Origin: Bacteroidales bacterium
Lineage (GTDB): Bacteria; Bacteroidota; Bacteroidia; Bacteroidales; ML635J-15
DNA: 44,528 nucleotides
NCBI GenBank assembly: GCA_017620015.1
Contig: JAFZRE010000013.1
Location: 1 to 44,528, forward strand
Direction: 5' to 3'
A program made the position numbers and the translations under genes. The notes beneath the pieces were generated by a model. That model was not told the origin of the DNA, searched no databases, and saw only the letters and a list, made by a program, of their open reading frames with translations. Below are positions 41,247 to 44,528 of this stretch, piece by piece; positions within the stretch are counted from its first letter, which is position 1; every line of letters starts with the position of its first letter.

Positions 41247-44200
41247 ATGAGGAAATTATTTATTTTAACCTTCTGTGTATCATTTGCAGTAGGAGCATTA
41301 TCGCAGACAGACACAACCGCAATATTCCATAAGGCAGATTCTCTTAATGAATTAGGTGCCATTTTGATAAATGAACGAAAATATAACGAAGCTCTCGATT
41401 TGTTCAATCAAGCGGCAGAAATGACAAAAGATGTCGCTGGAGGGCTCAACTTGCATTATGCCACCACATTGAGGCACATTGCTAAGATTTATGACCGCAC
41501 AGCCGATTACCAAAATGCTTTGAAATGCTACACGCAGGCAATGGAAATCCGAAAAAAAGTCCTAGGAGAAGATAATCCCGACTATGCTTCGTCGCTGGAC
41601 GATGTCGGGATTGAATATGCAACAATGGGCGACTATCAGACGGCTTTGGAATATATGATACGGGCAATGGAAATCAGGAAAAAAGTTCTTGGAGAGGAAC
41701 ATCCCGATTATGCGTCATCGCTAAATAACATAGGTGTTACCTATTATTATCTTGGTGACGAACAAAATTCCTTGAAATATTATTTGCAAGCGATGGAGCT
41801 CAAGAAAAAAATTTTTGGCGAGGAACATCCCGACTATGCTATGTCGCTAAATAATGTTGGCATTGCATACAAAAGCATGGGTGATTACCAAAGTGCTTTG
41901 AAATATTACCTGCAAGCTATGGAAATAACAGCCAAATCCTATGGCGAGGAAACCTCAAGATATGCTTCCATACTGAATAATATTGCCATTTCTTATCAAA
42001 ATTTGAAAAACTACCAGAAAGCCTTGTCATATAATAAGCAGGCATTGAAAATAAGAGAAAAGGTTCTCGGTGTAAAACATCCCGACTATGCATATTCATT
42101 GAACAATATCGGTACGGTGTATGAAAATATTGGCGATTACCAGACAGCTTTGAAATATTATATGGAAGCATTGGAAATAAGAGGGATGACTCTTGGAACG
42201 GAACACCCTAGGTATGCAGTAACGCTTAACGATATTGGAGGCGTATATTTCGATATGGGTGATTACCAGAATGCTTTGAAATATTTTTTACAGGCATTAG
42301 AGATACGAAAGAAAACAATTGGCGAAGAACATCCGGAATACGCATCTTTGTTGAATGATATAGGCATTGTGTACAATGACATGGGCGATTACCAAAACGC
42401 TTTGAAATATTTAACTCAAGCACTTGAAATCCAAAAGAAAGTTTATGGTGAGGACCATCACGAATGTGCATCGACTTTGGGTAATATCGGCCTTGTGTAC
42501 GATAATATGGGCGATTACCAGAATGCGTTGAAATATCAGATGCAGTCAATCGAAATAAAAAGAAAAAATTGGGGAGAAGATAATCTAAATTATGCTAGAT
42601 CTTTGAACAACATAGGTATTGTGTACAATAATATGGGTGATAGTCAGAATGCTTTGAAATACTACAATCAATCGATGGAGACGATTAGGAAAATACAAGG
42701 CGAAGAACATCCCGATTATGCATCTTCTCAAAACAACATTGGTTCTGTTTATGACAAAATGGGTGACTACCAAAGCGCGATGAAGTATTACTCAAAGGCT
42801 TTGGAAATCCGGAAAAAAGTTCTTGGAGAGGAACACCCTCTATATGCGTTGACGATATATAATATTGGAAGGGCATATTTCGGTGAAGCAGACTATCCTA
42901 ATGCCATTAAGGCAAATAAAGATGCATCGGATATATGTAAACGCAACTTAATCAGAAACTTTTCGTTCATGACGGCGCACGAGCGCGAAGCCTACTGGTC
43001 AGCAACGAACAAATATTTCTACAAGAACATAAATTATATGTATCATTTGCCCGATGACACGCTGGCAACATCAACTTCGTACGATGCAGAACTTATTACC
43101 AAAGGATTGCTTCTCGCTTCGGAAATAAATATGACAAATATTATAATGGAGAGCGGTGATTCAACCTTGATTTCCGACTACGAGAATCTAAAAACTATGC
43201 ACCTGCAGTTGGATAAGGAACTTGAAAAACCGACTTCTGAACGAGTTGTCGATTGCGATTCGCTTAATGAGGAAATCCAGAAGGTTGAGAGACGCGTTGT
43301 AGAAAAGAGCAAGGAATTCGGTGATATTACCAATTTCATAAAGATCGACTGGAAGGAAGTTCAAAATTCACTCAAGCCAAACGATGTCGCAATAGAATTT
43401 TCCAACTTTACTGAAAACGATACGACAAAATTTGTCGCACTTGTGCTTACAAAAGGCATGGAAGCGCCTCTCTGTGTACCACTTTTCAATCAGTTTGAAA
43501 TGCAAAAGTTGCAGCGGGGTATAGTTCCTGTAAAAACAGAAACATCAGCCGAAGATGAGAACCGTGGTGCAGCCACAGTAGTGGCAAAACGACAGGGCAT
43601 CTACGAATCTACAGGACTTTACGACCTGCTTTGGAAGCCTCTGGAGAAATATTTCCCCGAAAATCCTCGCATCTACTTTGCCCCATCGGGAATGTTGCAC
43701 CAGATTGCCGTTGAGTATGCACCAATCGACAAGGAAAAGACCATTTCGGACAAGTACGAAATCTATCGTATGTCATCTACACGCTTCCTGGCAATGGAAT
43801 ATATGCCGAAACCAATGAAAAATACTGTGCTTTATGGCGGTATCTACTACGACAGCGATACCACTACAATGAAACATGAAAGCGACAGGTATTCAACTCG
43901 CAGTGCAACAAACACAACAGCTGTTAGCATAAGCCGCAACGGAGACCGAGGAAGCCTCAGCTATCTGCCAGGCACCAAAACAGAGGTCGAAAACATTGTC
44001 GGCAAGATGAAGAAAAGGAAAATTTCTACAACCATCTTTGAGGGGTCTCAGGCAAACGAAGAATCGTTCAAGGCTTTGTCGGGCAAAGAAATCTCTACTC
44101 TGCACGTTGCAACGCACGGATTTTTCCTGCCTTCCGACGAAACGATGTCGGGCGATCAGTCGCTTATGCAGTCTGGTCTTTTGCTTTCGGGAGCAAACCT

Positions 44201-44528
44201 TGCTTGGCAAAATATGCCAGTTCCAGAAGGTGTTGAAGACGGCATCTTAACGGCCAAGGAAATCAGCTTTATGGACTTGCGCAAGACCGACTTGGTTGTA
44301 CTTTCGGCTTGTCAGACTGCACTTGGCGAAATTACCGGTGAAGGTGTATTTGGTTTGCAGCGTGGCTTCAAAAAGGCCGGTGCTCGTACAATTATAATGA
44401 GCCTCTGGCCAGTAGATGACAATGCCACACTGCTGATGATGACCGAGTTCTACAACAACCTAACATCTGGAATGTCGAAACGAGAAGCCTTCCTTGCAGC
44501 ACAAAACACGGTTAAGAAAACTAAGGGT
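41247..44528 (+). CDS. Exported TPR-CHAT protease (3' end outside window)
   Basis: The frame is open from the ATG at 41247 to the last base (1094 codons, no stop), so the C-terminus is missing. A signal peptide, MRKLFILTFCVSFAVGALSQ, is followed by about 12 tandem TPR units of exactly 42 residues (consensus NNIG.VY..MGDYQ.ALKYY.QALEI), of the kinesin-light-chain type, to about residue 565. A linker with helical segments leads to a C-terminal CHAT domain, a caspase/separase-like protease fold: the catalytic His is His957 in LHVATHGFF and the Cys is Cys1022 in VVLSACQTALGE, and GEGVFGLQRGFKKAGARTIIMSLW follows as expected. It should be an active Cys protease with a protein-binding superhelix. 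Export is unusual for a domain best known in cytoplasmic regulation; substrate and trigger are unknown. Confidence 0.93.
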   Translation, partial: MRKLFILTFCVSFAVGALSQTDTTAIFHKADSLNELGAILINERKYNEALDLFNQAAEMTKDVAGGLNLHYATTLRHIAKIYDRTADYQNALKCYTQAMEIRKKVLGEDNPDYASSLDDVGIEYATMGDYQTALEYMIRAMEIRKKVLGEEHPDYASSLNNIGVTYYYLGDEQNSLKYYLQAMELKKKIFGEEHPDYAMSLNNVGIAYKSMGDYQSALKYYLQAMEITAKSYGEETSRYASILNNIAISYQNLKNYQKALSYNKQALKIREKVLGVKHPDYAYSLNNIGTVYENIGDYQTALKYYMEALEIRGMTLGTEHPRYAVTLNDIGGVYFDMGDYQNALKYFLQALEIRKKTIGEEHPEYASLLNDIGIVYNDMGDYQNALKYLTQALEIQKKVYGEDHHECASTLGNIGLVYDNMGDYQNALKYQMQSIEIKRKNWGEDNLNYARSLNNIGIVYNNMGDSQNALKYYNQSMETIRKIQGEEHPDYASSQNNIGSVYDKMGDYQSAMKYYSKALEIRKKVLGEEHPLYALTIYNIGRAYFGEADYPNAIKANKDASDICKRNLIRNFSFMTAHEREAYWSATNKYFYKNINYMYHLPDDTLATSTSYDAELITKGLLLASEINMTNIIMESGDSTLISDYENLKTMHLQLDKELEKPTSERVVDCDSLNEEIQKVERRVVEKSKEFGDITNFIKIDWKEVQNSLKPNDVAIEFSNFTENDTTKFVALVLTKGMEAPLCVPLFNQFEMQKLQRGIVPVKTETSAEDENRGAATVVAKRQGIYESTGLYDLLWKPLEKYFPENPRIYFAPSGMLHQIAVEYAPIDKEKTISDKYEIYRMSSTRFLAMEYMPKPMKNTVLYGGIYYDSDTTTMKHESDRYSTRSATNTTAVSISRNGDRGSLSYLPGTKTEVENIVGKMKKRKISTTIFEGSQANEESFKALSGKEISTLHVATHGFFLPSDETMSGDQSLMQSGLLLSGANLAWQNMPVPEGVEDGILTAKEISFMDLRKTDLVVLSACQTALGEITGEGVFGLQRGFKKAGARTIIMSLWPVDDNATLLMMTEFYNNLTSGMSKREAFLAAQNTVKKTKG

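Overview
The window reads as a chromosomal segment of a Bacteroidota bacterium, most likely of the order Bacteroidales. The evidence is: the type IX secretion (T9SS) translocon gene sprA; two proteins ending in T9SS C-terminal sorting domains; a fused SecDF; a GSCFA-family protein; the Bacteroidota-type promoter element TAnnTTTG in front of most genes; and few Shine-Dalgarno sites. A lysine 5,6-aminomutase subunit (kamD) hints at amino-acid fermentation, but one gene does not prove it.

Layout. 1-141: 3' tail and probable terminal repeat of an IS30-like element. 311-7669: a giant T9SS-exported surface protein with two glycine-rich blocks. 7670-8464: an 800-base gene-free stretch packed with repeats. 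8465-13272: small genes, mostly on the minus strand (GSCFA protein, acyltransferase, lipoprotein plus GNAT pair, lipoprotein), and one plus-strand AlkZ-like gene. 13273-13675: repeats and a palindromic operator-like pair. 13676-15777: a two-gene operon of unknown helical proteins with a strong internal ribosome site, then a terminator and tRNA-Ala(CGC). 16006-18117: a C10 cysteine protease with two CUB domains and a T9SS tail. 18569-27067: ruvA, sprA and gcvH. 27549-29465: a phosphoglycerate kinase gene carrying an extra, degenerate copy of its own nucleotide-binding lobe at the N-terminus. 29538-37333: kamD, an M16 lipoprotein peptidase and secDF, all minus. 37569-37641: initiator tRNA. 37870-40974: convergent Na/Pi symporter and phosphohexomutase genes. 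41247-44528: a signal-peptide-bearing TPR-CHAT protease that runs off the end.

How the genes fit together. SecDF helps drive Sec export, SprA is the T9SS outer-membrane channel, and the giant adhesin-like protein and the C10 protease are visible cargo for that route. The M16 peptidase, the small lipoproteins and the TPR-CHAT protein also carry export signals, so envelope biology dominates. The remaining genes are housekeeping (ruvA, gcvH, pgk, glmM-like, tRNAs).

The most unusual points are the 638-residue PGK with a duplicated C-lobe; a family of tiny intergenic hairpins whose loops are nearly always GNA or GNNA while their stems change in a paired way; a tandem array of 115-140-base units with covarying hairpins, the last of which encodes the C-terminus of the GSCFA protein; a 37-base duplication of the 3' end of the giant gene around a hairpin element; and the two-gene unknown operon. 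All homology calls come from reading translated sequence and remembered family motifs; no searches were run.
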